A stretch of 35,856 nt of DNA from an uncultured Lachnospiraceae bacterium (GCA_910579275.1 CAJTTO010000044.1:1-35856), one strand, 5' to 3'. Positions 7,636 to 16,257 are shown, numbered from the stretch's first letter. The notes: generated by a model not told the origin, from the sequence alone. Program-made: numbers and translations.

Positions 7636-9117
7636 TCAGAGTGTCACACCCTGTTTAAAAATAGCCATGTCGTGGAATCCTGCAAGCTCACTCTTAACCT
7701 CCTTGCCGGAAGCAATCGCAACCACTTCGTCAAACAAACGCCGTCCTGCGGCATCAAGCTCCTCCCCCTCTGCGACAACACCCGCATTAAAGTCAATCCA
7801 GTTGTCTTTCTTGCCTGCAAGCCTTGAGTTGCTTGAAATCTTCATCGTAGGTACAGGACATGCAAACGGCGTACCGCGTCCCGTCGTGAAGAGTACAATA
7901 TGCGCCCCGCTCGCCGCAAGTGCAGTCGAAGCGACAAGGTCATTTCCGGGAGCGCTCAGCAGATTCAGTCCCGGTGTACTTACCACCTCTCCATATGCCA
8001 GCACGCCCTTTACAATTGCGTTTCCTGACTTCTGGGTACAGCCAAGGGACTTGTCCTCAAGCGTGGATATTCCACCCTTTTTATTCCCCGGTGACGGATT
8101 CTCATATATCGTCTGGTTATGGCTCTTAAAGTAATTCTTAAAGTCATTAATCAGGTCAACCGTCTTATGGAACAGTTCCTCATTCGCGCAGCGGTTCATG
8201 AGAATGGTCTCCGCACCAAACATTTCCGGCACTTCTGTCAAAATCGTCGTACCCTTCTTACTGATTAATATGTCGGAAAAACGTCCGACCGCAGGGTTTG
8301 CAGTAATACCGGAAAAACCGTCGCTTCCGCCGCATTTCATACCAATGACAAGCTTGGAAACGCTGATTGGTTCACGCTTAAACTGTGCAGCATACGCTGC
8401 AAGTCCTTTTACAATCTCAACCCCCTCGGCAATCTCGTCGTCACTCTCCTGTGCCACAAGGAATTTTACCCTGTCGGGATTGATGTCGCCTATGTACTCC
8501 TTTAGAACATCTATGTTGCTGTTCTCACATCCAAGCCCAAGAACCAGCACTCCTCCTGCATTCGGATGGTTAATCAGGTCTGCAAGAATCTGTCTCGTGT
8601 GTTCCTGATCGTCCCCCATCTGCGAACATCCATAAGGATGCGGAAAGGCGCAAACTGCCTCGATATTTTCCCTTACAAGCCCTTTGGACAGCTCCGCTAT
8701 CTTGCTCGCCACATTGTTGACACAGCCGACTGTCGGAATAACCCAGATTTCATTCCTGACCCCTACTTTTCCATTGTCGCGGCTGTATCCCATAAAGGTT
8801 ACATCCTCCGTAAATTCTTCCTCCACAAGCTTCGGCTCGTAACTGTAATCAAGCAAATCACCCAATCCTGTCTTTAAGTTATGTGTGTGAATCCACTCGC
8901 CTTTTTTTACTGCTTCTGCAGCATTTCCGATGCGGAAACCATACTTGATAACCGGCGTGCCCGCTGCTATATCCGCAATTGCAAACTTATGTCCGGCCGG
9001 AATCTCCATCGTCGTCGTAATATCCGTCCCGCCTACACTGACTGTCGTATTCTCCGGAATCACTTCCAAAGCCACGGCTACATTATCATTCGCATTGATC
9101 TTTATAAAATTCGCCAT
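7636..9117 (-). CDS. uxaA: Altronate dehydratase
   Basis: This 493-residue protein dehydrates D-altronate to 2-keto-3-deoxygluconate. The N-terminal ~95 residues form the small SAF-like domain with THNLKTGLGD. The large C-terminal part has PHPYGCSQMG and MKCGGSDGFSGITANPAVG, where conserved Cys residues and acidic groups of this iron-dependent family lie. It is a full-length fused form. GGAGAAG precedes the ATG, and the gene follows uxaB with an 18-base gap, so translation may be coupled. Confidence 0.95.
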   Translation of the reverse strand: MANFIKINANDNVAVALEVIPENTTVSVGGTDITTTMEIPAGHKFAIADIAAGTPVIKYGFRIGNAAEAVKKGEWIHTHNLKTGLGDLLDYSYEPKLVEEEFTEDVTFMGYSRDNGKVGVRNEIWVIPTVGCVNNVASKIAELSKGLVRENIEAVCAFPHPYGCSQMGDDQEHTRQILADLINHPNAGGVLVLGLGCENSNIDVLKEYIGDINPDRVKFLVAQESDDEIAEGVEIVKGLAAYAAQFKREPISVSKLVIGMKCGGSDGFSGITANPAVGRFSDILISKKGTTILTEVPEMFGAETILMNRCANEELFHKTVDLINDFKNYFKSHNQTIYENPSPGNKKGGISTLEDKSLGCTQKSGNAIVKGVLAYGEVVSTPGLNLLSAPGNDLVASTALAASGAHIVLFTTGRGTPFACPVPTMKISSNSRLAGKKDNWIDFNAGVVAEGEELDAAGRRLFDEVVAIASGKEVKSELAGFHDMAIFKQGVTL

Positions 9118-9135
9118 ATTTACTTCTCCAAATTA

Positions 9136-10602
9136 TTATCTGAAATTCTTTTCAATCGCCTTTCTCATGCCAAGCGTTCTGATATCCTCAAGATAAACAA
9201 TCACGGCATCCACAAGGCCTGCAACCTGTGTCAAGTCCTGACCATGGAAATCTACATTGCCCAAGTACGCCTGCACGAACTCTCCTGATGGTTTCGCACT
9301 GTTCGCCGCAAAGAAGTCAAGCACCGCCATGTCATCCATAATGCTGTACTCCTGTCCGTCCCTGTGACCAATAAGTGCCTTTTCCCGTATCTCGCTTCCC
9401 GTATAAAATGCCATCAGCGCAGCGATAGAGAATGTCAAATGTTTCGGTAGCGTGCCTGTTCTCTCTACGTAACCAAGCAGCGAGGGCAAACATCTTGCAC
9501 GCCATTTTGACACAGAGTTAAGCGAGATGGAAAGCAGTGCATGCTTAATGTACGGATTCCTGAACCGCCCGTCCACTGCCTCCGCAAAGTCAAGCAAATC
9601 CTGTTTTGGCAAGTCAAGTGTGGGAATCACTTCATCATAGATTGTCTTATGCATGAAATCGCCAATCAGCTCATCCTCCATGGACTCCCTTACGTAGTCA
9701 TTGCCCGCAAGATACGAAGCGAGGACAAATGATGTGTGGGCGCCGTTCAAAATGCGAACCTTTCTCTGCTTATAGGGTTTCTGATTATCTGTAAAAATCA
9801 CAGGGCAGCCTGCTTCCGGAAGCGGGAATTCTTTGCTGATATCTTTTGCACTCTCAATAACCCACAGACCAAACGGCTCCGCCGTGACTACAATATTATC
9901 TTGGTAACCAAACTCTTTCCAGAGCTCCTCGGCATCATCCCGCGGATATCCCGTCACAATACGGTCAACCAGCGTAGATGTAAATACACATGCATCATCC
10001 AGCCATGCAAGGAATCCTTCCTCAAGGTTCCAAAGTTTTGCAAACTTGACAACGCACTCCTTCAGGTGGATTCCATTGTCATCAATCAGCTCAACCGGCA
10101 GCATCACAAACCCCTTGTCTGCCGCGCCGTTAAAATGCCGGTATCTTGTATAAAGAAATTTGCAAAGCTTTCCCGGGTACGTCTTGGGCGGATTGCTTTC
10201 AAACAGATCCGACTCATCATACACAATTCCCGCCTCTGTTGTATTTGAGACAATATACCGGAGAGAATCCAGCTTTGCATATTCACTGTACTTTTCATAT
10301 TCGTCGTAAGCATCCACCACATCTGCAACACTCGTCACGACTCTCTTAATCACCTTCGGCTCGCCGTCAACGATACCCCGCAGGCATACTGTGTACTGAC
10401 AGTCCTGATCGTGGAACATATTGAGAATTCCGGCGCCGTCAATCGGTTTTACCAAAACAATATCCCCGTCAAACTTGCCTGTCTCATTTGCAATGTCGAT
10501 AAAATAGTCAACAAATGCACGTAAGAAATTACCCTCACCAAACTGGAGGACTTTAATAGGTCTCGTCTTTTTTCCGGTCTTTGCCGCATTTAATAATTCC
10601 AT
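9136..10602 (-). CDS. uxaB: Tagaturonate reductase
   Basis: This 488-residue NAD-dependent enzyme of the mannitol dehydrogenase family reduces D-tagaturonate to D-altronate. The N-terminus IKVLQFGEGNFLRAFVDYFI is the UxaB form of the nucleotide-binding region. KRKVRILNGAHT-like residues (KQRKVRILNGAHTSF) mark the catalytic lysine and histidine area. The start is set at 10602 with AGGAGA upstream; an in-frame GTG at 10620 overlaps that ribosome binding site. It is the first gene of the operon, with promoter and operators directly upstream. UxaC, needed to make tagaturonate, is not in this window. Confidence 0.95.
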   Translation of the reverse strand: MELLNAAKTGKKTRPIKVLQFGEGNFLRAFVDYFIDIANETGKFDGDIVLVKPIDGAGILNMFHDQDCQYTVCLRGIVDGEPKVIKRVVTSVADVVDAYDEYEKYSEYAKLDSLRYIVSNTTEAGIVYDESDLFESNPPKTYPGKLCKFLYTRYRHFNGAADKGFVMLPVELIDDNGIHLKECVVKFAKLWNLEEGFLAWLDDACVFTSTLVDRIVTGYPRDDAEELWKEFGYQDNIVVTAEPFGLWVIESAKDISKEFPLPEAGCPVIFTDNQKPYKQRKVRILNGAHTSFVLASYLAGNDYVRESMEDELIGDFMHKTIYDEVIPTLDLPKQDLLDFAEAVDGRFRNPYIKHALLSISLNSVSKWRARCLPSLLGYVERTGTLPKHLTFSIAALMAFYTGSEIREKALIGHRDGQEYSIMDDMAVLDFFAANSAKPSGEFVQAYLGNVDFHGQDLTQVAGLVDAVIVYLEDIRTLGMRKAIEKNFR

Positions 10603-10648
10603 GTCATTATCTCCTATCACTTTTCAATCATTCGTTTGCATCTCTGTT

Positions 10649-10664
10649 TTGTAAGTGCTTACAA
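10649..10664. promoter_or_regulatory. Palindromic operator at the uxaB start site
   Basis: TTGTAAG-TG-CTTACAA has perfect 7-base arms and covers the expected transcription start just downstream of the -10. LacI- and GntR-type sugar regulators bind such sites; the regulator is not in the window. Confidence 0.7.
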
Positions 10665-10669
10665 TTTGA

Positions 10670-10698
10670 ATTTTAAAACGTTTTCAACAGAAAGTCAA
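10670..10698 (-). promoter_or_regulatory. Promoter of the uxaB operon
   Basis: On the minus strand TTGACT (10693-10698), 17 bases, then TAAAAT (10670-10675). Both boxes are one base from consensus. The leader to the uxaB ATG is about 60 bases. Confidence 0.85.
10673..10686. promoter_or_regulatory. cre-like or LacI-type operator in the promoter
   Basis: Minus strand TGAAAACGTTTTAA matches the CcpA cre consensus TGWAARCGYTWWCW at 13 of 14 positions. It overlaps the -10 and spacer, where binding would block RNA polymerase. Confidence 0.6.
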
Positions 10699-10727
10699 CT
10701 GTTTTTAGAATTCTTTTTATGTATTTT

Positions 10728-10872
10728 GTAACAATTCAGCTTTTGCCTTCCTGTTACAAGCATGAAGCCGTGCAAAACCACTTCGTTGATGTCAAAGTCA
10801 CGTGCTGTGACTTGATGCATCCCTACGTTATTTCACGTACTTTGCAGCCCGTGCAAAGTCCTGAACTGTTAC
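10728..10872 (+). repeat. Structured intergenic repeat R2, copy a
   Basis: 145 bp with inverted ends GTAACAATTCAG and CTGAACTGTTAC. Internal hairpins are AAGTCAC/GTGACTT and ACTTTGCA/TGCAAAGT. Similar copies lie at 15111-15224, 18094-18230 and 18237-18391. It is non-coding and sits between the uxaB promoter and the hydrolase gene. Confidence 0.85.
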
Positions 10873-10891
10873 TGTCTTTTTTCCATTGCCA

Positions 10892-10905
10892 TGAAAACGT
10901 TTACA
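10892..10905. promoter_or_regulatory. Perfect cre-consensus match
   Basis: TGAAAACGTTTACA fits TGWAARCGYTWWCW at every position. It lies about 195 bases upstream of the uxaB -35 and 30 bases past the stop of the hydrolase gene, so its target is uncertain. Confidence 0.5.
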
Positions 10906-10933
10906 TTTCCAGTAAAAAGTTTCCATCCACACC

Positions 10934-12094
10934 TTAATGCTCCATCTTCTGCCTTATCTTTTCAATTGTTTTCCACCGACTGATGCGCTCCCGCTGGTCA
11001 CATGTAAGAATTTCTATCATAAATCCACTAATTTCCCAGAAGACCTGCTTCGTCTCCTCGTTCATTCCCGCATATTCCTGCACTATCGGATGAAGCTTTT
11101 TGGCAAACTCTCCTCCTTTCACATTTTTCAAATCCGACAGTGTCTTCGCCTCTGTAATTTCTATCATTTTAAACAGGCTGTCTATGAAATCCCCCACCTG
11201 CTCTATTTCCAAGGCAAAAATCCAGTTATTGATACGGTCATAAAGCTCCTTTCGTTTGGGCACCTGCACATCCGACCTCACAAAGCGGTCCCCTTCAATG
11301 CACCATGAAAAACACACATGCTGCTGCACCCCGATTTCCGTGCTTTTGATCAGTTCATAGTTGTCCTTTTGTTCCATAAGCAGCCCCACAAATGATTCAT
11401 CCGGCACGATTTTTAATATTTTATCCTTGATACCGTCATAGTCAAGCGTGTCCATAAAGTCCGGCCGGAATCCCGGTCCATCCATATTAAAAATTCTCCC
11501 AATCCTAGGTTTTATGCCGTCCTCACAAGTCATCGCCGCATAGACAGCCAGATTCCCTCCCTTGGAATGACCACCCAGATAAAACCTGAGATTTTTCTTC
11601 CGTGCAAGCAGCTTTGCCACCCGGTTCAGATACTCCGTACTTTTCAGCTGTGCGCCCACAGGCGTGCGGTAAGCCATATAAAAGTCTTCTTTCCACCCGA
11701 CCAGTGCGTCATCCGTCCCCCTGAATGAAACAAATGTATCTCCATTTCCCAGCATAAATGTAACCGCGCAGAACTGCAGCCCTTCATCCGCATTCATTTC
11801 TTCCCAAAAATAATTCACCTTCGTATTCCTGTATCTGCGCGAAAATGCTGCCTTGTAAAAAAGCTCCCTGTTTTTTTCCAGCTCCCATTTCACTGATATG
11901 AAATTATGCCAGTCCATCTGCTGTGCGGCATCACACAGGAAAACAGCCGGCTTGTTGTCGTCTATATGTGGAATGATTTTATCAAGAAGAAAATAAGAAA
12001 AATGAGAAAACAAAAGACCGTCAACTTCACAAAAGGGCTTTTCCGCAAAGGTAAAGCCCCCAAATTCATATACATATGAAATAATATCTCCCAT
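10934..12094 (-). CDS. DUF2974 alpha/beta-hydrolase (Mbeg1-like)
   Basis: This 386-residue cytoplasmic protein belongs to the lipase-like DUF2974 group. GGHSKGGNLAVYAA near residue 175 is a nucleophile elbow (Gly-x-Ser-x-Gly), and VSFRGTDDALVGWKEDF just before it matches the oxyanion region of class 3 lipases. MDGPGF and a later Asp/His would complete the triad. No signal peptide is present. The start is at 12094 with GGAGGGG upstream. It follows the DUF3810 gene with 18 bases between, so both probably form one operon. The substrate is unknown. Confidence 0.85.
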   Translation of the reverse strand: MGDIISYVYEFGGFTFAEKPFCEVDGLLFSHFSYFLLDKIIPHIDDNKPAVFLCDAAQQMDWHNFISVKWELEKNRELFYKAAFSRRYRNTKVNYFWEEMNADEGLQFCAVTFMLGNGDTFVSFRGTDDALVGWKEDFYMAYRTPVGAQLKSTEYLNRVAKLLARKKNLRFYLGGHSKGGNLAVYAAMTCEDGIKPRIGRIFNMDGPGFRPDFMDTLDYDGIKDKILKIVPDESFVGLLMEQKDNYELIKSTEIGVQQHVCFSWCIEGDRFVRSDVQVPKRKELYDRINNWIFALEIEQVGDFIDSLFKMIEITEAKTLSDLKNVKGGEFAKKLHPIVQEYAGMNEETKQVFWEISGFMIEILTCDQRERISRWKTIEKIRQKMEH

Positions 12095-12112
12095 ATAAGA
12101 TAACCCCTCCAA

Positions 12113-13315
12113 TCAATACAAAACACCATCATAATATTCCAGCAGCAGTCCCACAACATTATTGTATTGAAGCACGCCTTCCTGCACCCCGTTTAATTTG
12201 AGGGTCGTGTCCATCAGCGTACTAGAGACACTCTTCACAGTGGACGTCTTGATTACAGCTTTCTTCTCAACCGTCTGCCATTCTTCTCTTGTCAGAAAAA
12301 TGTTGTCATCCGCCACAGCGTCATTAATTCTAATATGCTTTTTATAGACGCTCAAATCCCCTTCAATCGAGTCATAAAAATCATTGTTTACATAATTCAG
12401 CACGCTCAGATATCCACAGTACTGCAAAAAGGGGTCGTCCGACTGAACACATGCCAGAAATCCGATCATATTCGCATCATCTTCATAAATAAACCCTTTT
12501 GTATGTGCAAGTTCATGGCACACGGTCGGCGCCACATTGGTTATATACATGACAGAGTTAATATTGGCTTCCAAAGAAAACGGAAAATAGTATCCCATAA
12601 TATACTGCTGGCTGAAAAACTCAGAGCAGCTCAAATACTTCGGTGTTACGTAAAACCCTGCAAGCTGGTCATACTCCTCACCAAGGCTGCGCATTGCCTG
12701 TTTGGATGCCTCAATTAAATCCCCCTTGTAATATGCAGCCCCGCTGTCATCATGGACAATATCTTTTTCAAGCGTATTGCACTTCTCAACAATATAATCC
12801 CTTAAAATTGCCAGTTCCCGCTTGGTGTATGTCCTTTCCCCCATATGTACCTGCGCTGCAATATTGCCCGAAGCACCCGCAACCATCTTATCCGGAGCAG
12901 CATCGGCTGACATATATTTTTCCGAAAAGCTCGAGCCATGATACAGTATAAAACAGTTTAAAGTCATTACATAACAGACCACAAGCACTGTCCATGCATA
13001 AAATGTACCAAACCGTCTGACTGCACATTTATATTTTCCCCTCAAAATCAAATTCCATACAAAAAAGCCGATTCCAAATAGCGTGACTGCCACTGCCAGA
13101 ATCAGCATAATCTCTCCTACACTCACAGGTATTTTGCTCGTCAGTCTTGCATACGTATTCAACCATATGGGAAAAATATTTTTAATGTACCAGTCACTAA
13201 ACGCCACGCTCATCCATGAAGCTATATTGATTATTATAACCCCTACCACACCAAGCACAAACAGTTTTTTGTGCAGTTTGGCTTTGTTTTTCGTCTTTTC
13301 CCTGTCTTTATCCAT
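12113..13315 (-). CDS. DUF3810 membrane protein with zinc-protease motif
   Basis: This 400-residue protein has three hydrophobic segments in the first ~125 residues (LFVLGVVGVIIINIASW, IMLILAVAVTLFGIGFFVW, TVLVVCYVMTLNCFILY). A large outside domain contains HELAHTKGF, an HExxH-like zinc site, followed by EDDANMIGF whose acidic residues could supply a further ligand. It fits the DUF3810 family. Catalysis is not shown. GGAGGG lies 8 bases before the chosen ATG. An 11-base inverted repeat (CGGCAAATGTT and AACATTTGCCG) at 13328-13338 and 13402-13412 brackets the upstream AT-rich promoter region. Confidence 0.85.
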   Translation of the reverse strand: MDKDREKTKNKAKLHKKLFVLGVVGVIIINIASWMSVAFSDWYIKNIFPIWLNTYARLTSKIPVSVGEIMLILAVAVTLFGIGFFVWNLILRGKYKCAVRRFGTFYAWTVLVVCYVMTLNCFILYHGSSFSEKYMSADAAPDKMVAGASGNIAAQVHMGERTYTKRELAILRDYIVEKCNTLEKDIVHDDSGAAYYKGDLIEASKQAMRSLGEEYDQLAGFYVTPKYLSCSEFFSQQYIMGYYFPFSLEANINSVMYITNVAPTVCHELAHTKGFIYEDDANMIGFLACVQSDDPFLQYCGYLSVLNYVNNDFYDSIEGDLSVYKKHIRINDAVADDNIFLTREEWQTVEKKAVIKTSTVKSVSSTLMDTTLKLNGVQEGVLQYNNVVGLLLEYYDGVLY

Positions 13316-13464
13316 CGTTTTTCCCTCCGGCAAATGTTATTCCCCGTAGCTTTATATACACAATATCACATTATTATTATCAAATTATAAATAAATTGTG
13401 AACATTTGCCGAAGTTCAAATTACTGTTTGTTCCGCTCCCGCAGCAGATAAAAATCCATGCAAA

Positions 13465-13630
13465 CTAGTGTGCTGTCCAGATTATATCTGGTGAAACTCC
13501 GCAGGATAAATTTTCATCAGCAAGGCGGAGAAGGGAGGCGATGCGGTGGCATCGTTGACCGCCGACAACGCAGTCTGATGGAAATTTAGGCAAGGAGGTT
13601 TGCCTGAATATAATCCGGACAGTACACTAG
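13465..13630. repeat. R1: 166-bp palindromic CTAG-ended element
   Basis: Ends are CTAGTGTGCTGTCC on the left and GGACAGTACACTAG on the right. The arms are imperfect inverted repeats of about 55 bases, with a GC-rich centre. A one-armed copy lies at 3143-3184. It encodes no protein and looks like a MITE or palindromic intergenic repeat. It lies between hflX and the DUF3810 gene and could also stop transcription of hflX. The rest of 13316-13464 holds only the DUF3810 promoter region. Confidence 0.8.
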
Positions 13631-13649
13631 AGCGGTTATAGTATTGTAC

Positions 13650-14918
13650 TTAATTAATCTTAAATTGTTCATATCTTGCCGCGTCAATCCGGCTCACGTT
13701 TGTCTCCATATATACGCCGTCCTCCCGATATTCCGTCCTGTGCACAACCGCATTATCATTGAGATATGACACAATATCGCCTCTTTTATATGGAATGACA
13801 AAACTGCAATCCTGATAGCGTTTCGAAAGCTTCCCTGATATCAGTGTCAGAAGTGTTTCTATGCCGCTTTTTGATTTTGCGGACATATATATCTTGTCAT
13901 CTCCCTGTATTGTGGCAAATTTTCCCATGCCGCACAAATCAGCTTTGTTAAATACATATATCATGGGAATTTTCTCCGCACCAAGCTCCTGCAGGGTATC
14001 CTCTGTCACCCTTACATGTTCCATGTAATTCTCGTCGGAGTAATCAACCACCTGAACAAGCAAATCCGCTTCCCGCACTTCCTCCAAAGTCGAGCGGAAT
14101 GCCTTGACAAGGTTATGTGGAAGATTTGAGATGAATCCTACCGTGTCCGACAGCAAGAAGGCATTTTGGTCTGAAGGCGCTATCCTCCTGACAGTCGTGT
14201 CAAGTGTCGCGAAAAGCATATCCTCTTCATAGACCTTCTTTTCCTCGTCATTTACATATTCATTGAGAAAAGAATTCATGATTGTCGATTTACCGGCATT
14301 GGTGTAACCGACAAGCGCCACTCTAGGAATCCCCGATTCCGCCCTCTTTTTGCGCTGTGTCTCCCGTTCTCCCGCAATGCTGTCAAGTTCACGCTTCATG
14401 CTGGTAAGCCGCTGCTCCAGTCTGCGCCTGTCAAGCTCCAGCTTCTTCTCTCCGGCACCCTTGTTACTCATGGCTCCGCTTGCCCCGCCCTGTCTTGACA
14501 AAGCATCATGCAGCCCGACAAGCCTCGGAAGCATATATTGGAGTCTGGCTACTTCCACCTGAAGTTTTGCCTCCTTTGTACGCGCCCTGGTTGAAAATAT
14601 TTCCAAAATCAGCGTTGTCCTATCCATCACCGGACAGTCAAGCTCCCTTGTGAGATTTCTGAGCTGTATCGGCGACAATCCATTGTCAAACACAACAATA
14701 TCCGCTTCAAGCGCCCTGACCATCTCCGCCGTCTCCTCCACCTTGCCCGCACCGATATAAGTAGCTGTATTTGCAGACTCCATATTCTGCTCGATTCGGC
14801 CAACCGGTTCCATATCGCATGCCTTTACCAAACTTATCATTTCATCCATAGCAAGGTTAAAACTTCTGACATCCTTGCCCGCTGCAATGTTTACCCCTAC
14901 AATTAACGCTCTATCCAT
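13650..14918 (-). CDS. hflX: Ribosome-associated GTPase HflX
   Basis: This 422-residue GTPase of the OBG/HflX branch binds 50S subunits and splits or rescues stalled ribosomes under stress. The N-terminal HflX domain includes YIGAGKVEE and FDNGLSPIQLRNL. A coiled coil (LELDRRRLEQRLTSMKREL) follows. The G domain has GYTNAGKST near residue 205, DTVGFISNLP and NKAD. The start is at 14918 with GGAGG upstream. A 25-base leader nearly identical to that of hflC lies directly before the ribosome binding site, and a promoter is visible at 14977-15006. Confidence 0.96.
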   Translation of the reverse strand: MDRALIVGVNIAAGKDVRSFNLAMDEMISLVKACDMEPVGRIEQNMESANTATYIGAGKVEETAEMVRALEADIVVFDNGLSPIQLRNLTRELDCPVMDRTTLILEIFSTRARTKEAKLQVEVARLQYMLPRLVGLHDALSRQGGASGAMSNKGAGEKKLELDRRRLEQRLTSMKRELDSIAGERETQRKKRAESGIPRVALVGYTNAGKSTIMNSFLNEYVNDEEKKVYEEDMLFATLDTTVRRIAPSDQNAFLLSDTVGFISNLPHNLVKAFRSTLEEVREADLLVQVVDYSDENYMEHVRVTEDTLQELGAEKIPMIYVFNKADLCGMGKFATIQGDDKIYMSAKSKSGIETLLTLISGKLSKRYQDCSFVIPYKRGDIVSYLNDNAVVHRTEYREDGVYMETNVSRIDAARYEQFKIN

Positions 14919-14928
14919 ATTCATCCTC

Positions 14929-14953
14929 CATGCCGCCCTTGCGGCTCAAATAG
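14929..14953 (-). promoter_or_regulatory. Leader motif shared by hflX and hflC
   Basis: On the minus strand CTATTTGAGCCGC is followed by a GGGCGGCATG end; GCCGC/GCGGC can pair as a small hairpin. It ends 10 bases before the hflX ATG. The same motif occurs at 21276-21301 at the same distance from hflC. Confidence 0.6.
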
Positions 14954-14976
14954 AAACAAAAAAACATCGTATTTTT

Positions 14977-15006
14977 AGTATAATACGTTCCACTCATTCA
15001 ATGCAA
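14977..15006 (-). promoter_or_regulatory. Promoter of hflX
   Basis: Minus strand TTGCAT (15001-15006), 18 bases, TATACT (14977-14982). The leader before the ATG is about 50 bases. Confidence 0.65.
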
Positions 15007-15110
15007 GCAGCACTTCCTTTTATGTAAAAATAAATGTAAAAGTCGTTACTGCTTGGACGCCCACAAAAGTAGTGGGAATCATGCGCCAAAATGGTGAATT
15101 ATAACGAAAA

Positions 15111-15224
15111 GTCCATGAAATAACGCAGCGGTAGAAATGCATCAAGCCACGGTATGTGGCTTTGACACCATGAAGTGGTTTTGCACCGACGCCTGTAACA
15201 AGAGGCCAAAGGCTGAAATGTTAC
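15111..15224 (-). repeat. Structured repeat R2, copy b (truncated)
   Basis: In minus orientation it starts GTAACATTTCAGCC and carries the stem AAGCCAC/GTGGCTT. It ends after ATGGACTTTTCG, missing the terminal inverted repeat. The flanking 15007-15110 shows nothing I can name. Confidence 0.8.
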
Positions 15225-15251
15225 AAGTTATAAATAGATAGTATGCAAAAT

Positions 15252-15425
15252 ATAAAGAAAGCTCTCTCAGGCAGTAAAGATTTGGGAGGATACTGTCTTG
15301 AAAAAGCTTTCTTATAAGGATTACTATATTGAAAAAGAGTTAAGTGAAAAGCATTTAAAATGCTTATTCGTGATGGAATTGTCACGAATCTATATATAAT
15401 ATATCGAATTGTCAGACAATTGTCA
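15252..15425. other. Cluster of hairpins upstream of tRNA-Pro
   Basis: A nested 64-base imperfect hairpin (15252-15315) pairs ATAAAGAAAGCT with AGCTTTCTTAT and, inside, CAGTA with TACTG. Three further inverted repeats follow: AAGCATTT/AAATGCTT, TTCGTGA/TCACGAA, and a short ATTGT/ACAAT. There is no open frame with a ribosome binding site and no recognised riboswitch or T-box motif. Confidence 0.5.
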
Positions 15426-15470
15426 ATCCTTTGCGCAAATTTTTCCAAAATATTTTTTTATGATTTTTAA

Positions 15471-15499
15471 TTGACATTTCTCTTATATATGTGTATACT
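15471..15499 (+). promoter_or_regulatory. Promoter of tRNA-Pro
   Basis: TTGACA (15471-15476), 17 bases, TATACT (15494-15499), ending 22 bases before the tRNA. Confidence 0.88.
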
Positions 15500-15521
15500 A
15501 TTATATGTTGTAAATACATAT

Positions 15522-15596
15522 CGGGGTGTGGCTCAGTTTGGCTAGAGCGCCACCTTAGGGAGGTGGAGGCCGCAAGTTCGAATCTTGTCACTCCGA
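15522..15596 (+). tRNA. tRNA-Pro, anticodon AGG
   Basis: The 75-nt cloverleaf has acceptor CGGGGTG/CACTCCG with discriminator A, D-stem GCTC/GAGC, and anticodon arm CCACC-TTAGGGA-GGTGG (anticodon AGG, codon CCU). The T-loop is TTCGAAT. CCA is not encoded. It is the second A34 tRNA in the window. Confidence 0.95.
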
Positions 15597-15605
15597 TTGA
15601 ACAAA

Positions 15606-15638
15606 GTACCGCAGAAGCGTGAGTTCTGCGGTATTTTT
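15606..15638 (+). terminator. Terminator of tRNA-Pro
   Basis: Stem ACCGCAGAA/TTCTGCGGT with a 7-base loop, then TATTTTT. Confidence 0.93.
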
Positions 15639-15789
15639 GCATTAAGAGGAAGTAAGCTTTAGCGTCTACTCTTATCATCAAATTTTTTTAAGCAGGAAAA
15701 GAAGCTATCTTTAATGGAATTGTACACGCATTTGCGATAAGATAATGCAAGTGTATATCGTGATAGAAATCTATGAAAGGATAAATGAC

Positions 15790-16257
15790 ATGTATCAAAA
15801 ACAAAAAGAGAAAGCCATGGAATTATTGAAAAACAATGAAAAAAATAGAGATTATACTAATCGATACTGGATCCCGTATGCAGATTACTTAGATCCCGCA
15901 GATTGTTTTTCGACCTTTTCGTGCGATTATCTCGACGGAAAACAGGGGTATCTTGACCTGATCGACAATTTGCTTCGAGCAGATCAAACTGCAAAGGTTT
16001 TTGTGGAACTCTACGGCTGTGACTCGTTTGACGGCAAACCATGTATCAACGCTGAAACGTTGATTCTATTCAGCCGATTACCACTTTCTGACATCGAGCA
16101 TATCTTTAATGCACCAGAAGATATTTTTCCAGATGATATCGGGGAAAAACCCGATCTCTCACAGCCAACTTTTATTATTGACCGGAATGGCTGCGAGATC
16201 TCGGTTGCGGATCTTTCCACCAACGGCTGCTCTGTCTACTATTGCTGGTGGGATTAA
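15790..16257 (+). CDS. Hypothetical acidic protein
   Basis: I do not recognise this 155-residue protein. The ATG at 15790 has GAAAGGA upstream; an in-frame ATG at 15745 does not. It is soluble and rich in Asp, Tyr and Cys, ending in the motif GCSVYYCWWD. YWIPYADYLDPADCFSTFSCDY near the N-terminus is the most distinctive stretch. There is no membrane segment. It is convergent with the pyrophosphatase gene (74-base gap) and stands alone downstream of tRNA-Pro. Confidence 0.7.
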   Translation: MYQKQKEKAMELLKNNEKNRDYTNRYWIPYADYLDPADCFSTFSCDYLDGKQGYLDLIDNLLRADQTAKVFVELYGCDSFDGKPCINAETLILFSRLPLSDIEHIFNAPEDIFPDDIGEKPDLSQPTFIIDRNGCEISVADLSTNGCSVYYCWWD

